Shown one piece after another: positions 38,623-48,389 of a stretch of DNA of 64,000 bases. The translations under genes were made by a program, and so were the position numbers. Source of the DNA: Bog-473 sp963828825 (GTDB lineage Bacteria > Actinomycetota > Acidimicrobiia > Acidimicrobiales > RAAP-2); assembly GCA_963828825.1 (NCBI GenBank), contig CAWHGF010000004.1, positions 62,001-126,000 of the forward strand, in the 5' to 3' direction. The notes below the pieces were generated by a model. The model was not told the origin of the DNA. It did not search any database and saw only the letters and a list, made by a program, of their open reading frames with translations. The stretch's first letter is position 1. The number at the start of each line of letters is the position of its first letter.

Positions 38623-38664
38623 GCGTCGTTGTCCGGGCCCGGCCCGGGGTGCCACAATCCTTCG

Positions 38665-40123
38665 ATGCTCCCAGAACCCCGCCCGGGGCCAACCGCGTTC
38701 GTGCTGGCCGGTGGCGGTACCAAGGGCTCCTTCGAAGTCGGCGTGCTCCAGTACCTGGTGGGGGTCGAGGGGATCGCCCCCGACATCATCACGGCCACCT
38801 CCGCCGGCGCCATCGCGGCCACCGTCCTGGCTCAGGCCCGCACGCACCCCGAATTTCTCGACCGCGTCAACGAGATCGAGGGTGACGTGCTGGCCTGGAC
38901 GCAGACCGAGCACGTCTTCGGCAAGCAGCCCTGGCTGGGCGCGCTCGACGGCACGGCGCTGGGTCGCGAGATCCACCAGGAGCTCACCGAGGGCACCCGC
39001 CCGCCCTTCCCCCTCACCCCGTCCACCGTGCTGGCGGGCGACGAGGTGGTGCCGCCCTGCACGGCCGACCGTAAGGGCAGGCGCCAGGCCCGCCGGGCCC
39101 GGCGCCGGCGCCAGCGCCACCTGGCGCGACTGGTCGCCGGGGCCGGTCTCCGGCTGCCGCGGGTCCGGCGGCAGCTCCGCAGCAGCGGCAGCTCGGTCCT
39201 CAACCTCGACCCGCTGGCCGGTTCAATGCGTCACGGCAGCGAGGACGGGGTACAGGCGATCGACCCCGCCCTGATCGCCCGCCCGGGCCTGCAACTGCGC
39301 CTGGCCGTCACCGCGCTGCGCGCCGGCGTCCTGCGCTTCGTCACCGAGGACGGCACCATCGTGGAGTCCGACGCCCGCACCCCCGCACCGGGGGATGCGG
39401 CGGGACCCGTGGACCTCGTCGACGGGGCCATCGCGTCGGCGAGCGTGCCGATGGTCTTCCCGCCGCACCCGATGGCCGACGACGACTACGTCGACGGTGG
39501 GGTGATCGAGATCGTGCCCGTCTCCGCCGCCGCCGCGCTGGGGGCGACCCGGATCATCGCCGTGGTGGCCGTGCCGCTCAGGCTGCCCGCGCGACGACCG
39601 TGACTACGCGGCGGCCCCGGCCGGCTACATCGGATTGCGGTCCATGGGGATGATCGGGGTGGCGGAGCGGCAGATCTCCAACCTCAACGTCCGCCTGCCG
39701 GAAGGGGCCACGCTGACGACGGTCGACCCCGTGGTCGACGTGGTCGGGCTCTTCGAGATCGAGCCCGGGCTCCTGCGCATCAACAAGGACTACGGCTGGC
39801 TGCGCGCCGCCGACCTCCTGGCCGAAGGGGACGCCGACATCCGGGCCGACATCGCCGACGGCACCCACGCCATCGTCGAGGCCCGCCGGGAAGCATGGCG
39901 CCTGGAGGAGTCGCTCTGGGCCGCCGGGCGGATCGGCGACGGCGACGCCGGCACGCTGGCCCTCGTGCGTGAGCACAAGGAGCAGATCCGCGCCCTGGTG
40001 GACCGGCGCAAGCAGCTCGGCTTCCCGGTGCCCGACGGCTGCGAGGACTGGTGGACCGGCTACGAGGCCCACACCGCCGAGCGCCCCCAGGGCCTGCCCG
40101 CCTTCTCGTCCGGACGCGCCTGA
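38665..40123 (+). CDS. Patatin-like phospholipase, one-base frameshift
   Basis: Serine acyl hydrolase with a Ser-Asp dyad. Oxyanion loop VLAGGGTKGSFEVG, nucleophile in ATATSAGAIAA-type elbow (ITATSAGA, with Ala in place of the usual first Gly), and Asp in DDDYVDGGVIE. A basic insert (KGRRQARRARRRRQRHLARL) lies near residues 137-156. The first frame ends after VVAVPLRLP; RDDRDYAAAPAGYIG ... to the end at 40123 is one frame over, after a surplus base near 39589. About 485 residues when joined. Confidence 0.85.
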
Positions 40124-40164
40124 ACCCGATCGCCTTGGCGGACCGCCGGCGGGTCCCGCCGCGG

Positions 40165-41158
40165 TCAGACCGTCGGCCCGCCCAGCCAGCCCCGGCGGCG
40201 GAACAGCACGATGAGCAAGACCACGGTGACGACGTCGAGCCCGATCGCCAGCACGTAGAAGGTCCACGTCGGCGAGATCCACACGCGCACCAGGTAGGTG
40301 AAGTTCTGCCCGAAGAATCCCGTCAGGAAGCTCAGCGGCAGGAAGATGGTGGCGATGATGGTCAGCTGCTTCATCACCACGTTGAGGCGGTTCGACACCG
40401 TGGACAGGTGCGTGTCCATGACGCTCGAGAGCAGGTCCCGGTAGTTGTCGATCATGGTCCGCCACGCGGATCAGGTGGTCGTAGAGGTCGCGGAAGTAGC
40501 GTGTCGCCTCGTCGGTCAGGCCGGGTATGTCGGTGACCCCTGCGTTGAGGCTGCCGATCATGTCGCGCTCGGGCGCCACGATCTTGCGCATGTCCATGAG
40601 GGAGCGCTTCATCTGGAACAGCTCGCCGAGCTGCGCCTCGGTCGGCGCCTTGAGGATGTCGTCCTCCAGGGCGTCGATCTTGTCGTCGAACCTGGAGAGG
40701 ACCGGGAAGAAGCTGTCCACCAGTGAGCCGACGACGAGATACACGATGACGATCTGGGGCGACGCCACCTGGGCGACCGGGTGGCGCTCGAGCCGGTCCC
40801 GCACGTGGGCCAGCGTCGGGCACTTCCCCCGGTGCACCGTGACCACGTAGCGGTCCGTCCAGAAGCAGTGGACCTCGGCCTCACCGGTGTGGTCCGGGTC
40901 GGCGCCCCGGGCCACCAGGTAGACGAAGTGGTCGTACGGGTCGATCCGCGGTCGCTGCCCGAAACGGGCGGCCGACAGGACGGCGAGGTGGTGGAACCCG
41001 AAGTGGGTTTCCAAGAGCTCACCGACCATGCCGTCCGACTCCTCGTCGTCCAGATCGAGCCAGAAGAAGTCGGTGCCGGCCAATGCGGCGAGCACGTTCT
41101 CGGTCGTCGCCGGCGTGTCCTGGGCGCCTTGGCGGAGGGTCCCCTGCAGCACGGCCAC
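40165..41158 (-). CDS. corA: CorA-family divalent cation transporter, one-base frameshift
   Basis: About 330 residues. Cytoplasmic funnel domain (FFWLDLDDEESDGMVGELLE ... YVVTVHRGKCPTLAHVRDRLE), long stalk helix (ALEDDILKAPTEAQLGELFQ), and two C-terminal transmembrane helices. The signature loop is GFFGQNF, a GQN variant of the canonical GMN. The stalk's end and membrane part (MIDNYRDLLSSVMDTHL onward) are one frame over; removing one C near 40456 (GAC-C-ATG) joins them. GTG at 41158 follows GGAGAG and is the best start. The transported ion (Mg or Co) is inferred. Confidence 0.88.
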
Positions 41159-41207
41159 AGTCTCTCCGCGCCCGGCCGCGCCCTGGTGGATGGCGGGCCG
41201 GTCCGGA

Positions 41208-42356
41208 TCAGGCGAAACGGCGGGGATCGAACAAGTCCGGCAACGGCGCCTCGTCCGCCGGCAGGGCGGTACCCGTGATGGCATGTGCGAGCACCCGGGC
41301 CGAGAATGGACCCTGCAGCAGGCCGTTGGCGCCGTGACCTGTCGCCACCCAGGCGTTGCCCCAGCCCGGCACCCGGCCGACGACGGCGCGATCGTCGACC
41401 GAGGTGGGCCGGAGCCCGACCCGCGTTTCGAGGTAGGTCGAGCCCTCCAGTCCGGGCGCGACCGTGAGGCACTCGCGCAGGAGCTCGTGCAGTCCCGCCG
41501 CCGTCACGCTGACGGAGAACCCGGCCCCGGCCTCGAACGTCCCCCCGCAGGCCACCCGCCCCCCGGGCCAGGGCACGAGATAGTGGGTGAGCAGCGGCTG
41601 CACGATCGGCCAGCTGCCCGTGTCCGCGTCCACGCCGAGGTGGACGATCTGGCCCTTCGTTGGGCCGACGGGCAGCCGCGTGCCGAGCCACTCGCCGGTC
41701 GTCTTGGTCCAGGCACCTCCGGCGACGGCCACCGCGCTGCACGCCACGTTGTGGTGCCCCTCCACTTCGACCGCGTCGACATGGCGCCCGCCTCCTGCGC
41801 CGGCCACCACGCCGTGCGCCGCACCCCCGACGAACTCCACGCCACGCGACGTCGCCGCTTGCCGCAGCGCGGCCGCCATGCCTCTGCCGTCGACCCGGGC
41901 CGAATCGGGTGCGTGCAGGGCGCGGTGTACCGGGCCGAGCGGGGGGAAGAGCGACCCGGCCTCCTCCGGCGTGATCTCGGCCACCTCTGCGGGCGCACGG
42001 CGGAGGACCAGGTCGGCGTAGGGGGCGAACCACTCGTCCTCGGGCTCGCGCAGTCCGATGGAGAGGATGCCGCAGCCGCCGTAGCCCGTCCCGGCGACGT
42101 CCACGCCGTCGGATTCCAGCCGCCGCAGCAAGGCCGGGTAGTGGACGCCGGCCTGGCGCAGGAACGGCCACAGGGCCCTCTCCGTGTCCATGCTGGTGAC
42201 CGGCGAGAGGATGCCCGCCCCCGCATCGGTCGCCCGTCCCGGATAGCCGGCGTCGATGACCGTCACGCTCGCCCCCAGGCAGGCCAGCTCGTACGCCAGC
42301 GACAGTCCGACCAGGCCGGCACCGACCACGGCCACGTCGCTGCGCTTCCCGCTCAC
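41208..42356 (-). CDS. FAD-dependent DAO-family oxidoreductase
   Basis: 382-residue flavoprotein. FAD motif VAVVGAGLVGLSLAYELA, ATDAGAGILSPVTS, RVDGRGMAAALRQAA, and C-terminal TRVGLRPTSVDDRAVVGRV and TGHGANGLLQGPFSA. It resembles ThiO and D-amino-acid or sarcosine oxidases, but there is no thiamine gene beside it, so the substrate is open. The GTG at 42356 is chosen because the FAD strand begins six residues later. It lies 49 bp upstream of corA on the same strand. Confidence 0.85.
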   Translation of the reverse strand: MSGKRSDVAVVGAGLVGLSLAYELACLGASVTVIDAGYPGRATDAGAGILSPVTSMDTERALWPFLRQAGVHYPALLRRLESDGVDVAGTGYGGCGILSIGLREPEDEWFAPYADLVLRRAPAEVAEITPEEAGSLFPPLGPVHRALHAPDSARVDGRGMAAALRQAATSRGVEFVGGAAHGVVAGAGGGRHVDAVEVEGHHNVACSAVAVAGGAWTKTTGEWLGTRLPVGPTKGQIVHLGVDADTGSWPIVQPLLTHYLVPWPGGRVACGGTFEAGAGFSVSVTAAGLHELLRECLTVAPGLEGSTYLETRVGLRPTSVDDRAVVGRVPGWGNAWVATGHGANGLLQGPFSARVLAHAITGTALPADEAPLPDLFDPRRFA

Positions 42357-42405
42357 GGCCCCGAGTCCATCAGGCCCGCCCCCCGGGTGCCAGTGGTGCG
42401 GCACT

Positions 42406-43371
42406 ATGAGCGCCGTGGAGGTCGTGCGGACACCCGAAGAGCGCTTCGCCGCCCTTCCCGGTTTCCCCTTCACCCCGCGCTACGCCACCCTGCCCGACGG
42501 CCTGCGCCTGCACTACATCGACGAAGGGCCGGCCGACGCCGAGGCCGTCCTCCTGCTGCATGGCCAACCCACCTGGTCGTACCTCTACCGCACGGTGGTG
42601 GTCCGCCTGGCCGAGCACGGTCTGCGTGCCGTGGCCCCGGACCTGATCGGCTTCGGTCGCTCCGACAAGCCACTGGCCCGGACGGCGTACTCGGTACAGG
42701 CCCACGTCGACTGGTTGGCGCAGTTCGTCGCTGCCGTCGGCCTCGCCGACGTGACGCTGGTCGTGCAGGACTGGGGTGGCCCCATCGGCTTGGCCGTCCT
42801 CGCCGCCAGGCCCGGTCTCGTCCGCCGCGTCGTGGCCGCCAACACCGCACTGCACACGGCCGACCCCGCCCTGGCGGGCCGGTTGGACTGGGCCTGCCAC
42901 GCCGGCCCGGACGGGACGGTCACAGTGGAGCAGATGCTGCTCGACTACCAGCGTCTCACCCAGGAGCTCACGCCGTTCGCCCCGAGTCTCTTCGTGCAGG
43001 GGGCCACCGAGTCGGACGTGCCGGACGCGGTCCTGGCGGCCTACGACGCACCGTTCCCCGACGAGACCTTCTCCGCGGGACCGCGCCAGCTTCCGTTGTT
43101 GATGGGGCTCACGCCCGCCAGCGCGTGTGCTCGCTGGAACCGTCGCACCATGCACACGCTGGCCGAGTTCGAGGGTCCGTTCCTCACCGCGTTCTCCGAC
43201 GGCGATCCCGGCACCCGCGGCTGGGCGGAGGTCCTCCAGGCGCACGTGCCCGGCGCGACCGGACGTGCGCACGTCACCATCGAGGGCGCGGGCCACTTCG
43301 TCCAAGAGGACCGCGGGTCCCAGCTGGCCGACGTCGTCGTCCGGTTCGTGGGGGGCACACCCCCCGCCTGA
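42406..43371 (+). CDS. Haloalkane dehalogenase-like alpha/beta-hydrolase
   Basis: 321 residues. The nucleophile is Asp in LVVQDWGGPIG, not Ser, with HGQPTWSYLYR (oxyanion/halide Trp) just after strand 3, acid Asp in FLTAFSDGDPGTRG and His in EGAGHFVQED. These residues fit haloalkane dehalogenase subfamily I (the His-Gly-Xaa-Pro-Thr-Trp pattern). Dechlorination activity is inferred from family, not shown. Convergent with pspA, with no gap between the stops. Confidence 0.85.
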   Translation: MSAVEVVRTPEERFAALPGFPFTPRYATLPDGLRLHYIDEGPADAEAVLLLHGQPTWSYLYRTVVVRLAEHGLRAVAPDLIGFGRSDKPLARTAYSVQAHVDWLAQFVAAVGLADVTLVVQDWGGPIGLAVLAARPGLVRRVVAANTALHTADPALAGRLDWACHAGPDGTVTVEQMLLDYQRLTQELTPFAPSLFVQGATESDVPDAVLAAYDAPFPDETFSAGPRQLPLLMGLTPASACARWNRRTMHTLAEFEGPFLTAFSDGDPGTRGWAEVLQAHVPGATGRAHVTIEGAGHFVQEDRGSQLADVVVRFVGGTPPA

Positions 43372-44145
43372 CTACGAGGCCGACGAGGGCTCCTCGGGAG
43401 CAGCGGCTGGAGCCGGGGCGGCCAGGGCATCGGGCTCAGGCGGGCTGCCGGTGCCCAGCTGTGCCTTGAGGGCAGCCAGCTCGTTGTCGACCTCCGCGTC
43501 CTTGCCGACCTGGTCGAGCTCCTTCTGGATGTCGTCGGTGCCGCCCCCGACGTCCTCCAGCACGCCGGACTCGAGCAGCTCGTCGAGGGCACCGGAGCGG
43601 GCCTGCATGGTGGCGATCTTGTCCTGCGCCCGCTGCAGGGACGCCCCGGAGTCATTGAAGGACTTCGAGATCCCCGCCGTGCTCTCATCGACGGTCGAGA
43701 TGGCCTTGGCCGCGGTGTACTGGGCCTTGAGGGTTTCCTTCTGGGTGCGGAAGTCGTTCACTCGCTTCTGGAGCACGTCGAGCGTCTGGGTGAGCTTCTT
43801 CTCCTCCTCGTCCAGCTGCTGGCGCTGCGGCTCCATCTCGTCGATCTGCTGCTGGGCGGCGGCCTTGCGCGACAGTGCCTCCTTCGCCAGGTCCTCCCGT
43901 CCGGCCGAGAGGGCCTGCTTGGCCTGGTCCTGCAGGTGGTCGAGAGTGTGCTGGAACTGCTCTTCCTGGAGCTCCAGTCGCTTCTTCGACGCGGCGAGGT
44001 CGACCAGGGCGCGGCGGACCTGGGTGATCTGCTCGAGCATCTTTTCGTAGGAGAGGTCGAGCATCTCGTCTGGCTTCTCGGCCGCGTCGAGCGCCTTGTT
44101 CGTCTTGGCCTGCACGATGTCGTGTGCCCGCTGGAAGATGCCCAT
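43372..44145 (-). CDS. pspA: PspA/IM30 family membrane-stress protein
   Basis: 257-residue almost entirely helical protein: amphipathic N-terminus MGIFQRAHDIVQAKTNKALD, then long coiled-coil helices (residues about 30-185) and an Ala/Pro-rich tail. It forms membrane-supporting oligomers under envelope stress in homologues. ATG at 44145 is preceded by GGGAGGG. A perfect 10-bp palindrome GATTCGAATC (44185-44194) lies about 40 bp upstream and may be a regulator site. Confidence 0.93.
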   Translation of the reverse strand: MGIFQRAHDIVQAKTNKALDAAEKPDEMLDLSYEKMLEQITQVRRALVDLAASKKRLELQEEQFQHTLDHLQDQAKQALSAGREDLAKEALSRKAAAQQQIDEMEPQRQQLDEEEKKLTQTLDVLQKRVNDFRTQKETLKAQYTAAKAISTVDESTAGISKSFNDSGASLQRAQDKIATMQARSGALDELLESGVLEDVGGGTDDIQKELDQVGKDAEVDNELAALKAQLGTGSPPEPDALAAPAPAAAPEEPSSAS

Positions 44146-44638
44146 GTTCCCTCCCTGAGGGGTCGGTTCTCGACCTCCACCATAGATTCGAATCAGTTCG
44201 CCCGTCGCGCCGAGGGCGGCCCCTCGGCGGCCAACAGGCTCTTGGATCACCGCGCGCGTGGCGAGCGTGCAGGCCCGGCGGTCGTGGGGGAATTGCCGCG
44301 CGAGTTCGTCCTTGACCGCCACCACCCCGTCGATCCGCACCCTGTCCCCCACCGCCGCCGCAGCGGCGAGGATCGGCTTGGCGTCGGTCCCGGAACGGCG
44401 GTACTCCCGGCGAGATGGCCTCCCGCCGATGGCTGCGTATAGGCCCACTCATGGACAGATCCGAGGCACGACGGACCGGACTGGCCGAGCACTCCGGGCC
44501 CGGCGGGGCGAGGCCGGTCCCGCCCGGCCTCCCCAGACGTTGTGCCCGTGTTGTGCCGGATGGGTTCGGACGGCTCTACTTCGGCCTGAAGAACGCTGGC
44601 AGCATCCTGATTGAGGCGAGTGAACCCCGGGAGGACCG
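44146..44638. other. pspA-whiB intergenic region
   Basis: Divergent control region of about 490 bp. It holds the GATTCGAATC palindrome near pspA and, at 44549-44610, a copy of dispersed repeat R2 reaching to within 30 bp of the whiB start. No gene is convincing here. Confidence 0.55.
44549..44610 (+). repeat. Dispersed repeat R2, copy in the whiB leader
   Basis: TGTTGTGCC ... GGACGGCTCTACTTCG ... GGCAGCATCCTGA, matching the copies at 22981, 54525 and 63779. Its position places it in the probable whiB 5' untranslated region. Confidence 0.5.
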
Positions 44639-44863
44639 ATGCCCTCTGACTGGCAGAAACAGGCGGCCTGCCGTGGGCAGGGACCGGACGCCTTCGTTCG
44701 GGGACCGCATTCCAGTTACCACGTAATCCGGGAGCTGTGCGAGACGTGCCCGGTTCGGCGGGACTGCCTGGAGTTCGCCCTGGCGGATTGCTCGCTGACC
44801 GGACTGTGGGGCGGCACGACGGATGCGGAGCGACGGAATATACGCCGCTGGAGGGTGGCCTAA
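44639..44863 (+). CDS. WhiB-family iron-sulfur transcription factor
   Basis: 74 residues. The four cluster Cys are 11, 34, 37 and 43 (AACRG, CETCPVRRDC), followed by the GLWGG turn and a basic DNA-binding tail (DAERRNIRRWRVA). WhiB proteins are specific to actinobacteria and work by contacting the primary sigma factor. Length matches small WhiB types. ATG follows GGGAGG by 4-5 bases. Confidence 0.95.
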   Translation: MPSDWQKQAACRGQGPDAFVRGPHSSYHVIRELCETCPVRRDCLEFALADCSLTGLWGGTTDAERRNIRRWRVA

Positions 44864-45041
44864 CGCAGTTGGCTCAGGCTTCAATCGGTCAGGGCGGCCC
44901 GGATGTTGGCGTCGATCATGCCTCACAGTGTTCAAAGCCGTGCGGGCGTGACGTCACGGTCGCCGCACCGTTCCTCTTGAGTCACTGGCCCGCTCCGGAT
45001 TCGCCAATTCATCACGTTGGGAGCGCCCGACGCGAACGACC

Positions 45042-46154
45042 ATGAGATGCTTGGGCATGGAGGGTCGTGCCTGCTGCCAGTCGGATCGTCGCGCTCATGG
45101 GACGGTGCGCCGACGCACTGTCGAGCTCGCGCTCATGGCCACCGTCGTCCTGCTCGGGGCAGTGATGGTGGGCGCCGGACCCACCGCGGCGGCGCCCGCG
45201 GCGCCGGCACATCCCGTCCTGGCGCCGCAGAGCGGGTCGTACGTCTTCACGCTCACGTTCGACGGCATGCGACGTGACTATCGGCTTCACGTCCCACCTG
45301 CCGCGAGCTCGGGGCAGCCGTTGCCGTTGGTCCTCAACCTGCACGGCGCCACCCAGAACGCACAGCTCGAAGAGATCACCTCCGACATGGATCCGAACGC
45401 CGACATGAACGGTTACCTGGTGGCCTATCCCGACGGGACACGCATCGCAAAGGTGTTGACCCCTGATCCGGTGGCAAAGAACGCCCAGTACGGATGGAAC
45501 GCCGGGCAGTGCTGCGGCCTGCCGGTGACGAAGCACATCAACGACGTTGGGTTCCTTCTGAAGGTCATTGCAAGCATTGCCGCCAAGACCCCTGTGGACC
45601 TCCGGCGGGTCTACATGACGGGCATTTCCAACGGCGGGATGATGGCCTACGCAATGGCAGCGGAAGCATCGGACCGCATTGCCGCCATTTCGTCGGTTTC
45701 GGGTCAGGTGGAGATTCCGGTCATACACCCGACACGGGCCGTTCCGACGATGGAATTCCACAGCGTCAACGATCCGATTGCCAAGTTCGACGGCACACCG
45801 AACGCCAATCCATTGCTTCGCCTCTCCGTGATGCAGGGTATTGACCAGTGGGTCAAGGCGGACCGGTGCAGCGCCGAGCCCCACACGGGGCCCACCATCG
45901 TGGGCGCCGCCGGGTCGATCTCCGCAGGGGAGACGGCCACACCGATCACGTACGCGCACTGCCGCTCAGGCGCTGAAGTCGTTCTCTGGCGCTTCACCGG
46001 TTCGGGGCACGTCTGGCCGGGCAGTCCGCTCAACATGGGTCCTGAGAAGAACTGGATCCTGGCCGGCGTCGGAAGGGGCATCATCCTCGTCAACGCCGAC
46101 GAGACCATGTGGCAGTTCTTCAGGCGGTACTCGCTCGCGTCCACTCCCCGCTAA
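45042..46154 (+). CDS. Secreted PHB-depolymerase/feruloyl-esterase-like hydrolase (LpqC type)
   Basis: 370 residues with an export signal (LALMATVVLLGAVMVGAG, about residues 29-46). Nucleophile in YMTGISNGGMMAYAM, acid probably in FHSVNDPIAKFDG, His in FTGSGHVWPGS; LPLVLNLHGATQNA provides the oxyanion strand. It is a typical secreted esterase of the poly(3-hydroxybutyrate) depolymerase family; substrate is not deducible. The start could be the ATG at 45042 or 45057. Confidence 0.88.
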   Translation: MRCLGMEGRACCQSDRRAHGTVRRRTVELALMATVVLLGAVMVGAGPTAAAPAAPAHPVLAPQSGSYVFTLTFDGMRRDYRLHVPPAASSGQPLPLVLNLHGATQNAQLEEITSDMDPNADMNGYLVAYPDGTRIAKVLTPDPVAKNAQYGWNAGQCCGLPVTKHINDVGFLLKVIASIAAKTPVDLRRVYMTGISNGGMMAYAMAAEASDRIAAISSVSGQVEIPVIHPTRAVPTMEFHSVNDPIAKFDGTPNANPLLRLSVMQGIDQWVKADRCSAEPHTGPTIVGAAGSISAGETATPITYAHCRSGAEVVLWRFTGSGHVWPGSPLNMGPEKNWILAGVGRGIILVNADETMWQFFRRYSLASTPR

Positions 46155-46274
46155 TGACGACGGCCCACGTCAGGCGTCTCCCACACCGTCGATCGGGCCG
46201 CCCTCGGATCTAAACCCGGGCCCGCTCGCGCCTGCCGTCAGCGCCGCCGCGTGACGCTGTCGTTCAGAACTCCG

Positions 46275-46631
46275 TCAGCTCGTCACCAGCACATCGCTCA
46301 TCACGCTGAGAACGGCCGTGATTGCCTGTTCCGCCTCGGAGAGCCGAATGAACTCGATTCGGACACGGAGGCCTCGGTTGATCGTTGGTACCGCACTCTT
46401 GATCTCGCCTTCGAGCCGGACGTTGACCGAGCTGCCGGCGCCGGGGAGGTTTACGGAGATGACGCGACCCAACAGGTCGGATCGTACGGGGCGATCCAAC
46501 GTGATCCCCATGCCGAGCATCGAGATATCGACGACTCGGCAATGACGCCACACTTCAGCGGATTCACCTGCGAATTGGTAGGACGCGGCCCACCCGGTCG
46601 GCTGACGGTGAATTCGGCGGCGGTTCTCCAC
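46275..46631 (-). CDS. PilZ-domain protein (likely c-di-GMP binding)
   Basis: 118 residues forming one PilZ domain. The two c-di-GMP motifs are seen: RRIHR at residues 5-9 (RxxxR) and DISMLGMGI at 35-43 ([DN]xSxxG). The remainder is a beta-barrel (VISVNLPGAGSSVNVRLEGE, GLRVRIEFIRLSE). The GTG at 46631 has a good GGAAGG six bases upstream, and I prefer it to a GTG at 46679. No partner domain; a stand-alone receptor. Confidence 0.85.
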   Translation of the reverse strand: MENRRRIHRQPTGWAASYQFAGESAEVWRHCRVVDISMLGMGITLDRPVRSDLLGRVISVNLPGAGSSVNVRLEGEIKSAVPTINRGLRVRIEFIRLSEAEQAITAVLSVMSDVLVTS

Positions 46632-47090
46632 GGTGCACCTTCCGTTCTGACGCCCAACGGGACCGTGGTATGGCCCCACAGAGTCGAGGGGGACGTTCCG
46701 CCGAGAAACGAGACTTGCACTGGCAACTTGTGGACAAAACGATGTGCGGCTCCTGCGTTGTCCCGGCGTTGTGGCGATGGCTTGGCTCGGAGTGCGCTGG
46801 ACGATGGAAGACGGTGAGGGTTCCGAGTCACCTGGACGGTTCCCGCAGGCGGTCGAGCCGTGGATCGCCCTCCCCCTCCGGAGCGTCTGCCACCTGACCG
46901 ACTACGGAGGCCGACCCCCCGCGTTGCGGATCGTTTGAACATCTGAGGGCCGTCACATCGGCGCCCAGGACCGGTTCGGGACACGACCCACCCCTTTCGG
47001 CCCTTCACGCCGAAGCCCGGGCTGCTCCCTGCCTGTCTAACCGACATATCTCGCCGATGACCTGCGACTTTATCGTCATGTGGCGAGGAA

Positions 47091-47408
47091 TTGCACCCGG
47101 GATCCTTTGACCCGATGGTGCCTGGGCGGCGACAAGACCTGACTCGAGAATTGTTCATTCGTTGTGCAAAGCATCCGGATTCAGTACTCTTCGGGTCTTC
47201 CACCGGTGGCCACGCCCAGGAGGTCGGACCTGTGCACGCTCCACAACGCCCCCCGATCCGCCAGCATGGGGAGCAACTGTCACTCTTCGGACCGTCATTC
47301 GTGGTCCCACGGACGGAACCGCCGGACGCGCTTGGCGGGGCGTTGGCGGTCGCTCTGATTTGTCTTCCGTGGGTGGTCATCGGCTGGGTGATCTGGATGG
47401 CCGCCTGA
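47091..47408 (+). CDS. Possible small membrane protein (uncertain)
   Basis: 105-codon open frame. The last 30 residues (PDALGGALAVALICLPWVVIGWVIWMAA) look like a genuine transmembrane helix, but the N-terminal 70 residues are not convincing. A shorter start is likely. No family. Confidence 0.3.
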   Translation: MHPGSFDPMVPGRRQDLTRELFIRCAKHPDSVLFGSSTGGHAQEVGPVHAPQRPPIRQHGEQLSLFGPSFVVPRTEPPDALGGALAVALICLPWVVIGWVIWMAA

Positions 47409-47599
47409 GGCTCCCCCCGGCCTCGGGTCGGCCACAGACCCGAAGCCCAGTCCGGTTCCTACAGCGAGGTCGACGCTTTCGCCCCCCGGTGCCCTGAGGC
47501 CCAGGCGCACAGGACCAATCGTGAAGCCCCGACAAGGATCGTCGGCGGGCCGACGTAGACCTGCCCCGACAACCGGCCGCGGCAAGGTCATCTTTCGAT

Positions 47600-47753
47600 G
47601 GCGGGGGCGCCTGGCTCCTGACAGACTGGTGCCCGGCACGCCCGGGTCTCCCGCTAGACCTCCGGGGTGAGGCTCCCGCCAAGCCCACCGCACGTGTGCC
47701 GTAGCGAGGCGACCCCGGCCCGCGCAATCGGGCCGGGGTCGTTTCGTCTTCTT
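47600..47753 (+). ncRNA. sRNA-like unit with hairpin and strong terminator, copy 1
   Basis: Hairpin GGTG-A-GGCT / AGCC-CACC with loop CCCGCCA, then a 13-bp stem CGACCCCGGCCCG paired with CGGGCCGGGGTCG (47710-47722 with 47729-47741) and a T-rich tail. The arrangement matches 49540-49714. Function inferred only from structure and repetition. Confidence 0.5.
47710..47753 (+). terminator. Rho-independent terminator
   Basis: 13-bp perfect GC-rich stem, 6-nt loop CGCAAT, tail GTTTCGTCTTCTT. Reads on the plus strand. Confidence 0.85.
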
Positions 47754-48216
47754 CGGCAGTTTGTGTCCATGGGTTGACTTTGGTCATCCGTGCTGGAACC
47801 TTCCCGTCGCCTTGGCCCACGGCACGACGACGTCCCGCTTCGGGATGCGACCGGCAGCCCGCTCCGCGATCGGCGACGGGAAGCCCCTCCTGATGTCTGC
47901 TTCTCGTTCGCTCGAGGGTGTCAGACAGATGGACGTGCGTGTTGGACACACGTCCATCGCAAACCGTGCCCCCCTCTCCATGGCCGTGCGCCAGCGGGCC
48001 GGCGCTTGGTACACGGCACCGCGGAGGGCGCGGCCCACCGCGTGAGCGGACCGTCCGTTCGTGCGCGTGATGCGAGGGATGGTCTCGACATCACCAGGAA
48101 CATCGCCGCCGCTTGAGGCGGCCGTGGATCACCGCGCCGCTGTCACTCCGAGCGCCCCGTCACCCGGTTGTCACGCCTGGTTGAGCGCCGGCAATCGACT
48201 GATTACGGTCCCACAC

Positions 48217-48387
48217 ATGCAGACCGGCCGGCTGGCCCTCGTCATGATGGCGCTCTGCGTGTGCGCAGGCTGCACGAAGGGCTCGCAGAGCGGCACACGC
48301 ACACCCAGCTCGAGCTCGGACTCGGCGGTAAGCACGAGCGTCGCCTCGGTGAGCGCAACGAGCCAACTCTCGGAGATGGTGAAGTGA
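48217..48387 (+). CDS. Small lipoprotein
   Basis: 56 residues: MQTGRLALVMMALCVCAGC is a lipoprotein signal with lipobox VCAGC, followed by a Ser/Thr-rich chain (TRTPSSSSDSAVSTSVASVS). No folded domain is seen; it may be the N-terminal part of a longer lipoprotein whose remainder is the next open frame. Confidence 0.55.
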   Translation: MQTGRLALVMMALCVCAGCTKGSQSGTRTPSSSSDSAVSTSVASVSATSQLSEMVK

Positions 48388-48389
48388 GT

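Larger units (their letters stand above)
46632..48216. other. Long sparse intergenic region
   Basis: About 1.6 kb with no recognised gene. It contains a doubtful small open frame at 47091, and a hairpin-terminator unit at 47600-47753. Many overlapping open frames here, including one of 309 codons on the minus strand, have no protein-like composition. Confidence 0.5.

Noticed and set aside
46451..47380. 309-codon open frame on the minus strand
   Set aside because: Ser/Arg/Gly-rich low-complexity translation overlapping the PilZ gene in another frame; no motif.
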